Assembly (NCBI GenBank): GCA_038237925.1
Contig: JBBRYF010000006.1
Span: 1-64,000 of the forward strand
Reading direction: 5' to 3'
Source: AC-32 sp038237925
GTDB lineage: Bacteria; Actinomycetota; Thermoleophilia; Gaiellales; Gaiellaceae
DNA: 64,000 nt
Both the position numbers and the translations under genes were made by a program. A model generated the notes under the pieces. That model did no database searches. It was given only the letters and a program-made list of their open reading frames with translations, and was not told where the DNA came from. Shown here in pieces: positions 15,158 to 23,568 of the stretch (its first letter is position 1; every line of letters begins with the position of its first letter).

Positions 15158-15201
15158 GGCTGTTAACCGGAGGGTTGTTGGTTCGAGTCCAACCCGGGGA
15201 G
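15158..15201 (+). repeat. attR core: 44-bp direct repeat of tRNA-Asn 3' end
   Basis: This is a perfect copy of 5627-5670. The 5' half of the tRNA is absent here, so it is a scar and not a functional tRNA. It defines the right boundary of the element. Confidence 0.95.
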
Positions 15202-15205
15202 CCTT

Positions 15206-15225
15206 TTGGTACCGGATTTGGTACC
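15206..15225 (+). repeat. Third paired repeat, outside attR
   Basis: TTGGTACC occurs at 15206 and 15218 (12-bp period) and resembles the presumed arm sites within the element, although this position is on the chromosomal side of the attR core. It may be the trace of an earlier integration at the same tRNA. Confidence 0.45.
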
Positions 15226-15277
15226 TCACGACGACGATTCCACCTCGGTGAACGGCCGGGAGGCGGTGCGGGCTAGC

Positions 15278-16678
15278 TCAATGCCAGACCAGCCTTCGCA
15301 CCACCTTGTTTCCCGCCCTGTCGCGGAGGACGAGCCGCGCGATCCGCACACCGGCCGGGAGCCGGAACTCGAACGTCCTCTTCGCGGAAAGCAGCCGCGG
15401 CCTGTGGCGCGACACGTGGGCGCCGGTGATCGTCATCGAGGAGCGTTCGCTCACGCGGACGCTCAGCAGGTCACCGCCGCCCGCGCGCGTTGTCTTGAGC
15501 CTGAGCAGCCGCGGGCGCACGTTGTCCACCTTGAGGCGGAACGGCTTGCTGCAAGCGCGCTGGCCGTTGACGAAGACCAGAGCGCGGAGCCGGGAAGTGC
15601 GGTTCGACCGCAGGCGCCGGGTTCGCACTCCGAGACGTATCACGCTGCCACCCCGCTCACTTCCGGAGGCAACGACTCTTCCCGACCGAGTGACGATCTG
15701 CCCGGTGATTCCCGCAGCGATGCTCGTCTTGAGCGCTATGAAGACACGCCGGCGCACCCAGCGCTTCGGAACCGGCTTCGCGAAGCTGCACGAGGCGTGC
15801 GTCGTCCCTCCGCCTGACGGAGGCAGTTGGCAGCCCGGCGCGCAGGCCGGATCGGGGGTTTGGCGGAACGGCGCCTTGAGCTGGAGCGCGAGCTCCTTGG
15901 TGGCGTCGTTCGGATTCAGTGGCTGCGTGAACCCATCGGCGTCGATCCCCGAGTAGATGGTCAGCCCGCTGTGGTTGCCGATGACGCCGTACGACCAGGC
16001 AAGCGGCCAGCCGCCGTGCGGGATGCCCCTGTTCGCAGCGACGAGCGCCGGAACCCAGTTCGGCGTCCCAGTGGTCATCGCGTTCATGTCGTTGAGCAGA
16101 TCTCGGTTGGTGACGAGCTGGGTGGGCTCGAGGTAGTACGGGCTGGACCGCTTGTCACTGGCGAGGAAGTTCACGCCCGAAGGAAAGGAGACGACGGAAT
16201 CGTTCGGCTTGCCCTTGTAGTTCTCGCCGCTGGAAGTCTCCGAGAAGGGGTGAATGAACGTCGCGTAGGTCTGGGAGCCAGTGTCGTCGGAATCCCAGAT
16301 CATCACCTTGTGCGTAGCGGCGAAGGCGTTGATCGCCGCTTGCCCACTCGTGGAGATGTCGCGCCAGCGGATCCCGTACAGGATCACCGTGTCGTACTTG
16401 GCGAGCGCAGCCAGCGTGACCTTGTTCGCCGCCAGCTGCGTGAAGTGATACGAGGCGAATTGCGGATTGTTGACGGGCAGCGCCGGCACCCCGAAGGTGC
16501 CTCGGTAGGCCGGCGGCTTGAATCCCGGGACGACGGCGACCTCGGAGCTTGACTGTGTGCCTCCCGTGGCGCCCCGGCTGTGCCCGGGGGATTCCATCAA
16601 CGCAGCCGACAGGATGAGTGCGGTGGCGCCCGCGATCAGGATGCGTACGACGCGCGGCCGGATCTGATGTCTCCCCAC
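15278..16678 (-). CDS. Secreted protein, ThuA/glutamine-amidotransferase-like region suspected
   Basis: I choose the GTG at 16678, because an AAGGGGG Shine-Dalgarno precedes it and a signal peptide follows at once ('VRILIAGATALILSAALM'). The product has 466 residues. The middle (about 50-290) has alternating strands and helices such as 'LAKYDTVILYGIRW', 'HKVMIWDSDDTGS' and 'IGNHSGLTIYSGID', a pattern that fits a class-I amidotransferase-like or ThuA fold. The C-terminal part from about 310 is a basic beta domain. It has no clear catalytic signature and is probably extracellular. It is the first chromosomal gene past the element. Confidence 0.6.
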   Translation of the reverse strand: MGRHQIRPRVVRILIAGATALILSAALMESPGHSRGATGGTQSSSEVAVVPGFKPPAYRGTFGVPALPVNNPQFASYHFTQLAANKVTLAALAKYDTVILYGIRWRDISTSGQAAINAFAATHKVMIWDSDDTGSQTYATFIHPFSETSSGENYKGKPNDSVVSFPSGVNFLASDKRSSPYYLEPTQLVTNRDLLNDMNAMTTGTPNWVPALVAANRGIPHGGWPLAWSYGVIGNHSGLTIYSGIDADGFTQPLNPNDATKELALQLKAPFRQTPDPACAPGCQLPPSGGGTTHASCSFAKPVPKRWVRRRVFIALKTSIAAGITGQIVTRSGRVVASGSERGGSVIRLGVRTRRLRSNRTSRLRALVFVNGQRACSKPFRLKVDNVRPRLLRLKTTRAGGGDLLSVRVSERSSMTITGAHVSRHRPRLLSAKRTFEFRLPAGVRIARLVLRDRAGNKVVRRLVWH

Positions 16679-16845
16679 GTTCCTATGACCCCCTTCTAAC
16701 TCTTGACCCCACCGGCCGCGGTGCGAGTGCTGGCCGTAGTCGCAGCGTATTGCCGCGCACGCAGATTGCAACACCTATCTTGGATGATTCAGATGTTCGC
16801 CTTTGCACGCGCTGCATAGGCGATGCCTAGTAAGCTCTCTGCCGG

Positions 16846-17433
16846 ATGGCAGGGCTGACTCGAGCAGATCTGCTTGTGCGGGGGGGCAAGACCAGCGCGG
16901 CGCTCCTGGCAGCGTCGGCGGCCGGCGGCCTGCTCTCTTCTGAGGCGAACGCCGCTTCGGACGGAGATCTTGCCTACGCGAGGCTGCTCGTCGCCCTCGA
17001 GCTGCTGACGATCGACTTCTACACTCGGGCGCTCAGGGGTGGACGCCGGTCGAAGCTCGAGCTCCGGAGAGCGCGTGCGGCCGAGAGACGCCACTACGAC
17101 GTCGTGGCCGCGATCCTGACCGACGCCGGCCAGGTGCCCGCGACCGCGCAGGACGTCGATTTCTCCTACCCGCGCGGCTCGTTCGGGTCGAGCCTGGCGA
17201 CCGCGAAGCTCGGTGTCCGGCTCGAGTCCCTTTCGGTTGGTGCCTACCTCGGCGCCGTGCGCGGCTTCGAGACGCCGCTCTACCGGGCGCACGCTGCACG
17301 CGTCGCGGCCAGCGAGGCGCAACATCTGAGCGTCTTCTCGGCGGCGGTCGGCGGCCGGCCCTTCGGCCCGCCGCTGCCGGCTGCGCTCACCATCGACCGC
17401 GTCTCGAACTCACTGGACGCATACACGAGCTGA
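16846..17433 (+). CDS. Ferritin-like domain secreted protein
   Basis: A 195-residue protein with an N-terminal export signal that has Tat character ('RADLLVRGGKTSAALLAASA'), then a four-helix ferritin-like domain. Potential metal ligands are the Glu in 'LLVALELLTIDFY', the Glu-x-x-His in 'RAAERRHYDVV' and the Glu-x-x-His in 'AASEAQHLSVF'. Proteins of this type are common in this class of bacteria; their substrates are largely unknown. The stop overlaps the next gene (ATGA), placing it at the head of the molybdate operon, perhaps only by read-through. Confidence 0.75.
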   Translation: MAGLTRADLLVRGGKTSAALLAASAAGGLLSSEANAASDGDLAYARLLVALELLTIDFYTRALRGGRRSKLELRRARAAERRHYDVVAAILTDAGQVPATAQDVDFSYPRGSFGSSLATAKLGVRLESLSVGAYLGAVRGFETPLYRAHAARVAASEAQHLSVFSAAVGGRPFGPPLPAALTIDRVSNSLDAYTS

Positions 17434-17813
17434 TGCCGAAGCAGTTCTACAGCGCGAGCGAGGCGGCCAAGATGCTCGGGATCAGCCTCGACACGCTGCG
17501 TCGCTGGGACCGGGGCGGAAAGCTCGAGACCGCGCGCGACAGCGGCAACCGGCGCATCGTCGCGGCCGCCGAGGTGCAGCGGCTGCGCGGTGAGACGAAC
17601 GGTGGGCACCTGAGCGCGCGCAACAGGCTCAAGGGCACCGTCGCGGACGTGCGCGTCGAAGGGCTGATGGCCCAGGTCGAGCTCGTCGTCGACGAACCGG
17701 CGCGCCTGGTCGCGATCGTTACCGCGGACGCCGTCGAAGACCTTGGACTTCGGCCGGGCATGGCGGCGTCGGCGGTGGTGAAGGCGACCTCCGTGATGGT
17801 GGAGCACGCATGA
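17433..17813 (+). CDS. MerR-type HTH plus TOBE molybdate-responsive regulator
   Basis: A 126-residue protein. The N-terminal MerR-like HTH is 'YSASEAAKMLGISLDTLRRW' (residues 6-25). The C-terminal TOBE/Mop domain of about residues 62-126 contains 'ARNRLKGTVADVRVEGLMAQ' and 'AVVKATSVMV', which binds molybdate or tungstate in related proteins. It functionally resembles ModE with a different DNA-binding fold. It overlaps modA by 4 bp and is likely to regulate the transporter genes that follow. Confidence 0.88.
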   Translation: MPKQFYSASEAAKMLGISLDTLRRWDRGGKLETARDSGNRRIVAAAEVQRLRGETNGGHLSARNRLKGTVADVRVEGLMAQVELVVDEPARLVAIVTADAVEDLGLRPGMAASAVVKATSVMVEHA

Positions 17814-18538
17814 GGGTCGTGCTCGTAGCCGTGCTTGCGGCGGTGCTCGTCGGAACCGCCGCGGCGCACTCCGACGCCACGCGCCCGACCGTCTACGCGG
17901 CGGCGTCGCTGACCGACGCATTCCCGAAGATCGCGCCGGGCGGGAGGTACTCGTTCGGCGGCTCGAACGCGCTTGCCGCGCAGATTCGCCAGGGCGCCCC
18001 CGCCGATGTCTTCGCCTCCGCGAACATGACGCTCCCGCAGAAGCTGCACGACGACGGCTTCTGCTCGCAACCGGTCGTCTTCACGCGGAACAAGCTCGTG
18101 GTGATCGTTCCGAGCTCGAATCCGGCAGGCATTAGGAGCGTCTACGACCTCAGGCGGCACGGCATCAAGCTCGTGCTCGCCGCCCAGGGCGTGCCTGTCG
18201 GGAGCTACACGCTGCAGGTGCTGCGGAACATGAACCTGACGAGCGTCCTCAAGAACGTTGTCAGCCGCGAGACCGACGTCCGCGAGGTGCTGGCCAAGGT
18301 CGCGCTCGGCGAGGCGGACGCGGGCTTCGTCTACTCGACCGACGCGAGGACCGTGCCCAAGAAGGTGCGGGCGCTGAAGATTCCCGCCTGGGCGCAGCCG
18401 AAGGTGCAATACGGGATCTGCGTCGTGACCGCAAGCAGCCACAAGCCCGCGGCGCGCGCGTTCGTCAAGCGCGTCCTGAGCACGGCCGGGCAGAAGATCT
18501 TGCTGCGCTACGGCTTCCTGCGCCGCGTCAAGCGGTGA
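17810..18538 (+). CDS. modA: Molybdate ABC transporter, substrate-binding protein
   Basis: A 242-residue periplasmic-type binding protein with a signal peptide (residues 1-19) and oxyanion-contacting motifs typical of ModA: 'VYAAASLTDAF', 'GGSNALAAQI', 'GAPADVFASAN' and a late 'EADAGFVYSTDAR'. It delivers molybdate or tungstate to ModB. It lacks a lipobox Cys, so membrane attachment in a monoderm is unclear. The stop overlaps the GTG start of modB (GTGA). Confidence 0.93.
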   Translation: MRVVLVAVLAAVLVGTAAAHSDATRPTVYAAASLTDAFPKIAPGGRYSFGGSNALAAQIRQGAPADVFASANMTLPQKLHDDGFCSQPVVFTRNKLVVIVPSSNPAGIRSVYDLRRHGIKLVLAAQGVPVGSYTLQVLRNMNLTSVLKNVVSRETDVREVLAKVALGEADAGFVYSTDARTVPKKVRALKIPAWAQPKVQYGICVVTASSHKPAARAFVKRVLSTAGQKILLRYGFLRRVKR

Positions 18539-19362
18539 GCCTGCGTCGCCGGCTGCTCGTCGCGTTCGCGTTTGCCGGCGCGGCGCTGGCGCTTGCCTTC
18601 CTGCTGCTCCCGGTCGCCGCGATCTTCCTCCGGGTTCCGCCCGGCCGTCTGCTGCACTTGCTGACCAGCCCGGTCGTGATCGACGCGCTCGTGGTCAGCG
18701 CCAAGACCTCGCTGATCGCCCAGGTGCTGATCCTGTTGCTCGGCACGCCGCTCGCGTACTTCCTCGCCACCACCCGCTTCCGCGGCCGCGGCGCGCTCGT
18801 GACGCTCGTCGAGCTGCCGCTCGTGCTGCCGCCGGCGGTCGCGGGGCTTGGCCTGCTCGCCGCCTTCGGCCGCGTCGGCCTGCTCGGCTCGACCGTGGAC
18901 GCGGTTGGCCTGGCGATCCCGTTCACGCAGACCGCGGTCGTGCTCGCAGTCGCGTTCGTGGCGAGCCCGCTCTACATCCGGCAGGCGATCGCGGTGTTCG
19001 AGGCAGTAGACCCGGACCTGATTGCGGCCTCGCGCACGCTCGGGGCCGGCTCGATGCGGACGTTCTTCCGCGTCGTGCTTCCGCTCGCGCGTGGCGGGCT
19101 CGCCGCCGGCGAGGCGCTCGCTTTCGCGCGTGGCCTGGGCGAGTTAGGCGCCACGATCATGTTCGCCGGCAGCCTGCGCGGGGTGACGCAGACGCTGCCA
19201 CTCGCCATCTACGAGCAGTTCTCGCTCAACTTCGACACCGCGCTCGCGATGGGCGCGCTGCTCGTGGTCGTCAGCGCCGTCCTGCTCGTGTTCCTCAAGG
19301 TGATCCTCGCGTGGCAACCCTCTCGGCTGACTTCCGGCTTCCCCTTCGCTCGTTCGACCTGA
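18535..19362 (+). CDS. modB: Molybdate ABC transporter, permease
   Basis: A 275-residue integral membrane protein starting at GTG 18535. About five or six hydrophobic helices are visible. The cytoplasmic EAA-type loop 'DLIAASRTLGAGSMRTFFRV' contacts the ATPase. It belongs to the CysTW/ModB-type permeases. The last 52 bp overlap the start of modC in another frame, an unusually long overlap that implies tight coupling. Confidence 0.92.
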   Translation: MSLRRRLLVAFAFAGAALALAFLLLPVAAIFLRVPPGRLLHLLTSPVVIDALVVSAKTSLIAQVLILLLGTPLAYFLATTRFRGRGALVTLVELPLVLPPAVAGLGLLAAFGRVGLLGSTVDAVGLAIPFTQTAVVLAVAFVASPLYIRQAIAVFEAVDPDLIAASRTLGAGSMRTFFRVVLPLARGGLAAGEALAFARGLGELGATIMFAGSLRGVTQTLPLAIYEQFSLNFDTALAMGALLVVVSAVLLVFLKVILAWQPSRLTSGFPFARST

Positions 19363-20351
19363 GGATCGCCCTCGAGGTCGACCGGACGGTGGCGCTCGTC
19401 GGCCCGTCCGGTGCGGGCAAGACTTCGGTGCTGCGCGCGATCGCCGGGCTCGCGCGCCCGGAGGGCCGGATCGCGCTCGACGACGACGTGTGGGTCGGCC
19501 CCGGTGTCTTCCGCTCGCCCGACGAGCGGCGCGTCGGCCTGGTCTTCCAGGAGTACGCGCTCTTCCCGCACCTGAGCGTGCGGCAGAACGTGGCCTACGG
19601 GGGCAAGGAGCGCGCGGGCGAGCTGCTCGAGCGCTTTCGTATCTCGCATCTCGCGCAGGTGCGCCCGGGCGAGCTCTCGGGCGGCGAGCGCCAGCGCGTC
19701 GCGCTCGCACGGGCGCTGGCGCGCGATCCGGGGGTCCTGCTCCTCGACGAGCCGCTCTCCGCGCTCGACGCGCACACGAAGGACACGGTCCGGCTCGAAC
19801 TACAGGAGCTGTTGGCTGCCTTCGAGCTGCCGACGTTGATCGTCACGCACGACTACGAGGACGCGGCAGCGCTCGCGGGAACAGTCGGCGTGCTCGTCGA
19901 CGGCCGGCTGCGCCAACTCGGCACGCCCCGCGAGCTGGTCGCGCAGCCGAAGGATCCGTTTGTCGCCTCGTTCACGGGCGCGAACCTCCTGCGCGGCTCG
20001 GTCGAGCTCCACGACGACGGGCTCACGCGCGTGCGGCTGGAGAGCGGCGAGATCGTCTACTCGACCGACTCCGCGCAGGGCGAGGTCGGCGTGGTCGTCT
20101 ATCCCTGGGACGTCTCGATCGGGCGAGTGCTCGCGGACGATTCCGCGATGAACCTGATCCGCGGCGAGATCGCGTCGATCGCGCACGTCGGCAACCGCGT
20201 TCGAGTGCGGATCGGGCCGCTGACCGCCGAGGTCACGACAGCGTCTGCCGATCGGCTCGGGCTTGCGACCGGGGGCACGGTGCTCGCGACGTTCAAGGCG
20301 ACGGGGACGCGGCTCGTGCCGCTGGGAGCTCGATCGTCTGCGTCGCGTTGA
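19311..20351 (+). CDS. modC: Molybdate ABC transporter, ATP-binding protein
   Basis: The 346-residue product starts at GTG 19311. Walker A 'GPSGAGKTS' is near residue 32, then the Q-loop 'VFQEYALFPH', signature 'LSGGERQRV', Walker B 'LLLDEPLSALD' and H-loop 'VTHDYEDA'. The C-terminal part (about 230-340) contains a TOBE-like domain ('MNLIRGEIASIAHVGNRV'). It powers molybdate uptake through ModB. Its 3' end overlaps the convergent ABC-F gene by 59 bp. Confidence 0.92.
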   Translation: MATLSADFRLPLRSFDLRIALEVDRTVALVGPSGAGKTSVLRAIAGLARPEGRIALDDDVWVGPGVFRSPDERRVGLVFQEYALFPHLSVRQNVAYGGKERAGELLERFRISHLAQVRPGELSGGERQRVALARALARDPGVLLLDEPLSALDAHTKDTVRLELQELLAAFELPTLIVTHDYEDAAALAGTVGVLVDGRLRQLGTPRELVAQPKDPFVASFTGANLLRGSVELHDDGLTRVRLESGEIVYSTDSAQGEVGVVVYPWDVSIGRVLADDSAMNLIRGEIASIAHVGNRVRVRIGPLTAEVTTASADRLGLATGGTVLATFKATGTRLVPLGARSSASR

Positions 20352-21660
20352 AGGCCTCGAGGAAGCGGCGGTCGTGCGTGACGAGGACGGCCGCGCCCTC
20401 GAAGCTCTCCACCGCCAGCTCGAGCTGCTCGATCGCCTCCAGGTCGAGGTTGTTCGTCGGCTCGTCTAGTACGAGCGCGTTCACGCCGCGTGCCGCGAGC
20501 AACGCGATCGCGGCCCGGCTGCGCTCGCCCGGTGAGAGCGAGGGGCCTGCGCGCAGGACGTCGTCGGCGCCGAGGGCGAAGGTTGCGAGCAGAGCGCGCG
20601 CCTCGCCGGTCGGCACGCCGCTCAGCTCGGTGAAGCGGTGCAGCAGGCGCTCCTTGCCCGCGAACGGTCCCGGCCCTTGCGGCAGCTCGCCGAGCACGGT
20701 CCCCGGCCCGAGGCGGCGCTCGCCGGCGACGAGCGGGAGCTCGCCGAGCAGCGCCTTCAGCAGTGTCGTCTTGCCGGCGCCGTTGCGGCCGAGCAGCGCG
20801 AGCCGGTCGCCGTGCCGGAGCTCGAGATCGACTGGCCCGACACGGAACGAGCCGCGCTCGACCACAACGCCAGAGAGACGCGCGACCACGTCGCCGCCGC
20901 GCTGTTGCGGAGAGAGCTCCAACCGCAGCTGCCAGGGCGTCCAGGGCTTGTCCACCTGCTCGAGCCGGCCGAGCCTCTTCGCGGCCGCCTTCTTCACGTC
21001 CTTCGACTTCTTCTTCTTGCGGCCCTGGCCGTAGCCGCGCTCCTCCCACTGGCGCATCCGGCGCGCCTGCTCCTCGAGGCGCTCGCGTTCGGAGCGGTAG
21101 CCCGCGTACGCCGACTCGTGGCGCTCGCGCCCGGCGGCGCGCTGCTCGACGTACTCGCTCCAGCCGCCGGCGAAGACGCGAGCCTGTCGTGTCTCAGCCT
21201 CGAACTCGACGATGCTCGTCATCCGCTCGAGGAAGGCGCGGTCGTGCGAAACGGCGACGATTCCGCCGTGGTGTGAGTCGACGAAGCGCTCGAGCAGCTC
21301 GAGCGCGGCGAAGTCGAGGTCGTTCGTCGGCTCGTCGAGGAGCAGCACGTCTGCGTCGGAGGCCAGGACCGTTTCGAGGTTCCGCCGCGAAGCCTCGCCG
21401 CCGGAAAGCGTCTCGGCGGCGCGCTCCTGGACGAGGTAGGCGACCGTGAGGTCTGGCGGCTCGCGGCTGACGACGCCGGAGTCCGGCTCCTCGAGCCCGG
21501 CCAGCACGCGTAGCAGCGTCGACTTGCCGATCCCGTTCGGGCCGACGACGCCGATCCGGCTGGACGGCGTGACCGAGAGCGAGAGCCCGTCGAGGACGAC
21601 GGTCTCGCCGAAGGACTTCGTGATCGTGCGGGCGGCAAGCGTGCCGTGAGGACGGTGCAT
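20293..21660 (-). CDS. ABC-F family ATPase
   Basis: A 455-residue soluble protein with two ATPase domains and no membrane segments. Domain 1: Walker A 'GPNGIGKST', signature 'LSGGE', Walker B 'LLLDEPTNDLD'. A basic linker near residue 210-235 ('GQGRKKKKSKDVKKAAAKR') corresponds to the ABC-F interdomain arm. Domain 2: 'GRNGAGKTT', 'LSPGERSRA', 'LVLDEPTNNLD'. ABC-F proteins act on the ribosome, rescuing stalls or giving antibiotic resistance. The length is shorter than Uup/EttA. On its own strand the leader has a small hairpin with a GCAA loop (21722-21737). Substrate class unknown. Confidence 0.9.
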   Translation of the reverse strand: MHRPHGTLAARTITKSFGETVVLDGLSLSVTPSSRIGVVGPNGIGKSTLLRVLAGLEEPDSGVVSREPPDLTVAYLVQERAAETLSGGEASRRNLETVLASDADVLLLDEPTNDLDFAALELLERFVDSHHGGIVAVSHDRAFLERMTSIVEFEAETRQARVFAGGWSEYVEQRAAGRERHESAYAGYRSERERLEEQARRMRQWEERGYGQGRKKKKSKDVKKAAAKRLGRLEQVDKPWTPWQLRLELSPQQRGGDVVARLSGVVVERGSFRVGPVDLELRHGDRLALLGRNGAGKTTLLKALLGELPLVAGERRLGPGTVLGELPQGPGPFAGKERLLHRFTELSGVPTGEARALLATFALGADDVLRAGPSLSPGERSRAAIALLAARGVNALVLDEPTNNLDLEAIEQLELAVESFEGAAVLVTHDRRFLEAFNATQTIELPAARAASPSP

Positions 21661-21789
21661 GCGGAGAACCCCCTACCGAAGGAACGAGAACGCGGGTGGT
21701 GGGTCAGCGGTTCCGCATTGACGGGGCTTGCGCCCCGCGGGAAGCCTAGCCCGGTCGTGACGAAGCGCGCAAGATAAGCTCGCGGCAGG

Positions 21790-23127
21790 ATGATCCGCTC
21801 GGCCGCGCTGGCCTTTGCGATCGCCTTCGTCGCGGCTGGCGGCGCATCGGCGGAAGTCGTCGCGCGCGGAGTTCAGGATGGCTACCTTTCGCTCGACGCG
21901 AAAGGCACGCCGTCGGTGGCGTTCGTTCGCGGTTCCACACTCGTCGTCACAACTCGCTCGGCGGCCGGCCGGTGGACGCAGGCGCGTGTTGCATCGGTGC
22001 CTGCGGGCTCGACGGTGACGGCCTTCGCCATCGGCGCGGCCGGCCCGGTCGCGCTCGTCGAGAGCGTCGACACCCGGACGCTCCTGCTCGTGCGGCGCCA
22101 CTCGGTTGGGTGGCAGACGATGCATATCGCCGGAGCGCTCGCGCCGCAGTTCCGCCTTGGCTGGCCGGGCCTCGCGCTCGACCACGCGGGTCTACCGATC
22201 GTTGCCTACACGCGCTGGAACGGGCTGTCTCTGAACAGCCGGCTCCTGTTCGCTCGCGTGGACCCAAGGGGCCGGATCACAACGAAGCGGATCACCCAGG
22301 AGGGCTTCCCCAAGAGTCTCGTGCCGCCGCCGGCAGCGCCCGTGCTCTTCGGCGACACCGTCCATGTGGTCGAGGCGTACGGCTATCGAGGGGTGCTCGG
22401 GACGATCGAGTGGTACCCGGATAAGGGAACCTGGACCGGCTTCGGCCTCGACGCCGGCCTCGGCGACTACCCGCTCGGTCCTGTGTTCGCGGGGCTCAGC
22501 CCAGGAGGCGCCCTGAACGCGGCCTGGACCGACTCGCTCATCTCGTTCGGCTCGACGCCGGTGACGCTCGCGGTTCGCCGGAAGTTCGCGAGCTCGAAGT
22601 TCGTGCTTGACCGCGCGCTCGTCACGAGCCTCGCGCTCCCGCCAACCGGCCCCGAGGTCGCGGCGAACGAGTGGGTCGGCTCGGACGACCTGGGTCTCAC
22701 CCGCAGCGGCTATGTCTGGGCCGGGACGATCGTCCACGGCAAGCGCCACATCGAGCTCGACGGCTGGCTCGCTGCCCTCGCGGTGGCCCCGCACGGCGCT
22801 CGCGACCTGCTCCTCGGCGGCCCGGAGGGACTCCGCTGGTTCAGGGCCCCGCGCCGACCGGTGACCAAGGTGACGATCGAGGCCACCGACCAAGGCGACG
22901 GCGTGGTTGTCGAGGGACGCGTCCGGGCGACCCCCTCGGGCAGCGTGACGCTCTACCGCGAGCGGCCGGGCGAGCCACGGAAGGCGATCGGGCGAGCAGC
23001 GCTGAGCGGCGGCGCCTTCACGTTCACCGACCACCCAGTGACGCGTCCACTCCTCTACCGGGCGGTCTACACCGATCCAGTAAGCGGCGTGCCGTACGCG
23101 GCGCTCTTGCGCGAGCCGATTCGCTAG
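21790..23127 (+). CDS. Secreted beta-rich protein, unknown
   Basis: A 445-residue protein with a signal peptide at residues 1-21 ('FAIAFVAAGGASAEVV'). Repeated strand-turn-strand units such as 'GTPSVAFVRGSTLVVTT' and 'GLPIVAYTRWNG' suggest a beta-propeller over about residues 30-340. A C-terminal Ig-like segment (about 355-440) contains 'VVEGRVRATPSGSVTLYRE'. No catalytic motif is recognised. It is probably an extracellular binding or structural protein. The stop overlaps the convergent zinc-ribbon gene by 4 bp. Confidence 0.65.
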   Translation: MIRSAALAFAIAFVAAGGASAEVVARGVQDGYLSLDAKGTPSVAFVRGSTLVVTTRSAAGRWTQARVASVPAGSTVTAFAIGAAGPVALVESVDTRTLLLVRRHSVGWQTMHIAGALAPQFRLGWPGLALDHAGLPIVAYTRWNGLSLNSRLLFARVDPRGRITTKRITQEGFPKSLVPPPAAPVLFGDTVHVVEAYGYRGVLGTIEWYPDKGTWTGFGLDAGLGDYPLGPVFAGLSPGGALNAAWTDSLISFGSTPVTLAVRRKFASSKFVLDRALVTSLALPPTGPEVAANEWVGSDDLGLTRSGYVWAGTIVHGKRHIELDGWLAALAVAPHGARDLLLGGPEGLRWFRAPRRPVTKVTIEATDQGDGVVVEGRVRATPSGSVTLYRERPGEPRKAIGRAALSGGAFTFTDHPVTRPLLYRAVYTDPVSGVPYAALLREPIR

Positions 23128-23282
23128 TGCCCGCAGGTGCACACGGGTTCGCCCAGCGCGCGGCGCTCGTACTGCATCCCGCAACGCGCGCAGGTCGCCG
23201 GCAGGAGCTGAGCCCGGACGAAGAGCGCTCGCATCACCGTGGCCCAGAAGGCGAAGTAGGGGATCACGAGCGCGGTGTTCAC
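23124..23282 (-). CDS. Small membrane-associated zinc-ribbon protein
   Basis: GTG at 23282 gives 52 residues: a hydrophobic helix ('ALVIPYFAFWATVMRALFV') followed by a CxxC...CxC cluster ('CARCGMQY', 'VCTCGH') that could hold zinc. A longer reading frame exists, but it runs antisense through the divergent gene. Function unknown. Confidence 0.5.
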   Translation of the reverse strand: MNTALVIPYFAFWATVMRALFVRAQLLPATCARCGMQYERRALGEPVCTCGH

Positions 23283-23328
23283 AAGGGCGTTATCGGCTGC
23301 TCTTGGCGCCCGGTTTAGCGTGGGTAGT

Positions 23329-23568
23329 ATGGCTGTCGTGAGCTGGCTGTCTCTCGCCTTGCTCGTGTGTGCCGTCGCTGTCGTGATCGGTGCCGAATGG
23401 CCCCGGCTCAACGCACGGCTCGGCTCCGAGGCCCGCCGAAAGCGTGACCGGGCAAAGCGCAAGTCGCAGCTGACGGTTCTGCGCAGCGACACGGACGACT
23501 TTGCCGCGAGCGTCGAGCGAGACCTCGACCAGCTCCCGACGATCGAGGACTACGACCGCCGCAACTAG
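23329..23568 (+). CDS. Small single-pass membrane protein
   Basis: The 79-residue product begins 'MAVVSWLSLALLVCAVAVVI', a membrane helix, followed by a basic stretch (ARRKRDRAKRKSQ) and an acidic C-terminus. It is divergent from the zinc-ribbon gene, and its stop overlaps the subtilase stop by 4 bp. Unknown function. Confidence 0.55.
   Translation: MAVVSWLSLALLVCAVAVVIGAEWPRLNARLGSEARRKRDRAKRKSQLTVLRSDTDDFAASVERDLDQLPTIEDYDRRN

Larger units (their letters stand above)
5627..15201. mobile_element. Integrated phage-satellite-like element in tRNA-Asn
   Basis: The element is bounded by perfect 44-bp repeats (5627-5670 and 15158-15201) made of the tRNA-Asn 3' end. Between them lie an integrase remnant adjacent to the tRNA, excisionase-type HTH genes, PrimPol, an OB-like protein, a phage-type nuclease-like protein, an HNH protein and a major capsid protein. 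Short genes overlap by ATGA/GTGA, as in phages. There is no terminase, portal, head-maturation protease, tail or lysis gene. Base composition looks less GC-rich than the flanks, most clearly at 10040-10200. The content fits a satellite or small prophage-like element; the broken integrase suggests it is now immobile. Confidence 0.88.

Noticed and set aside
15158..15201. Second tRNA-Asn gene
   Set aside because: Only the 3' 44 nt are present; the 5' acceptor strand and D arm are missing, so it is an att scar.
5627..15201. Complete prophage
   Set aside because: Only 9.6 kb long and without terminase, portal, tail or lysis genes; a satellite or reduced element fits better.
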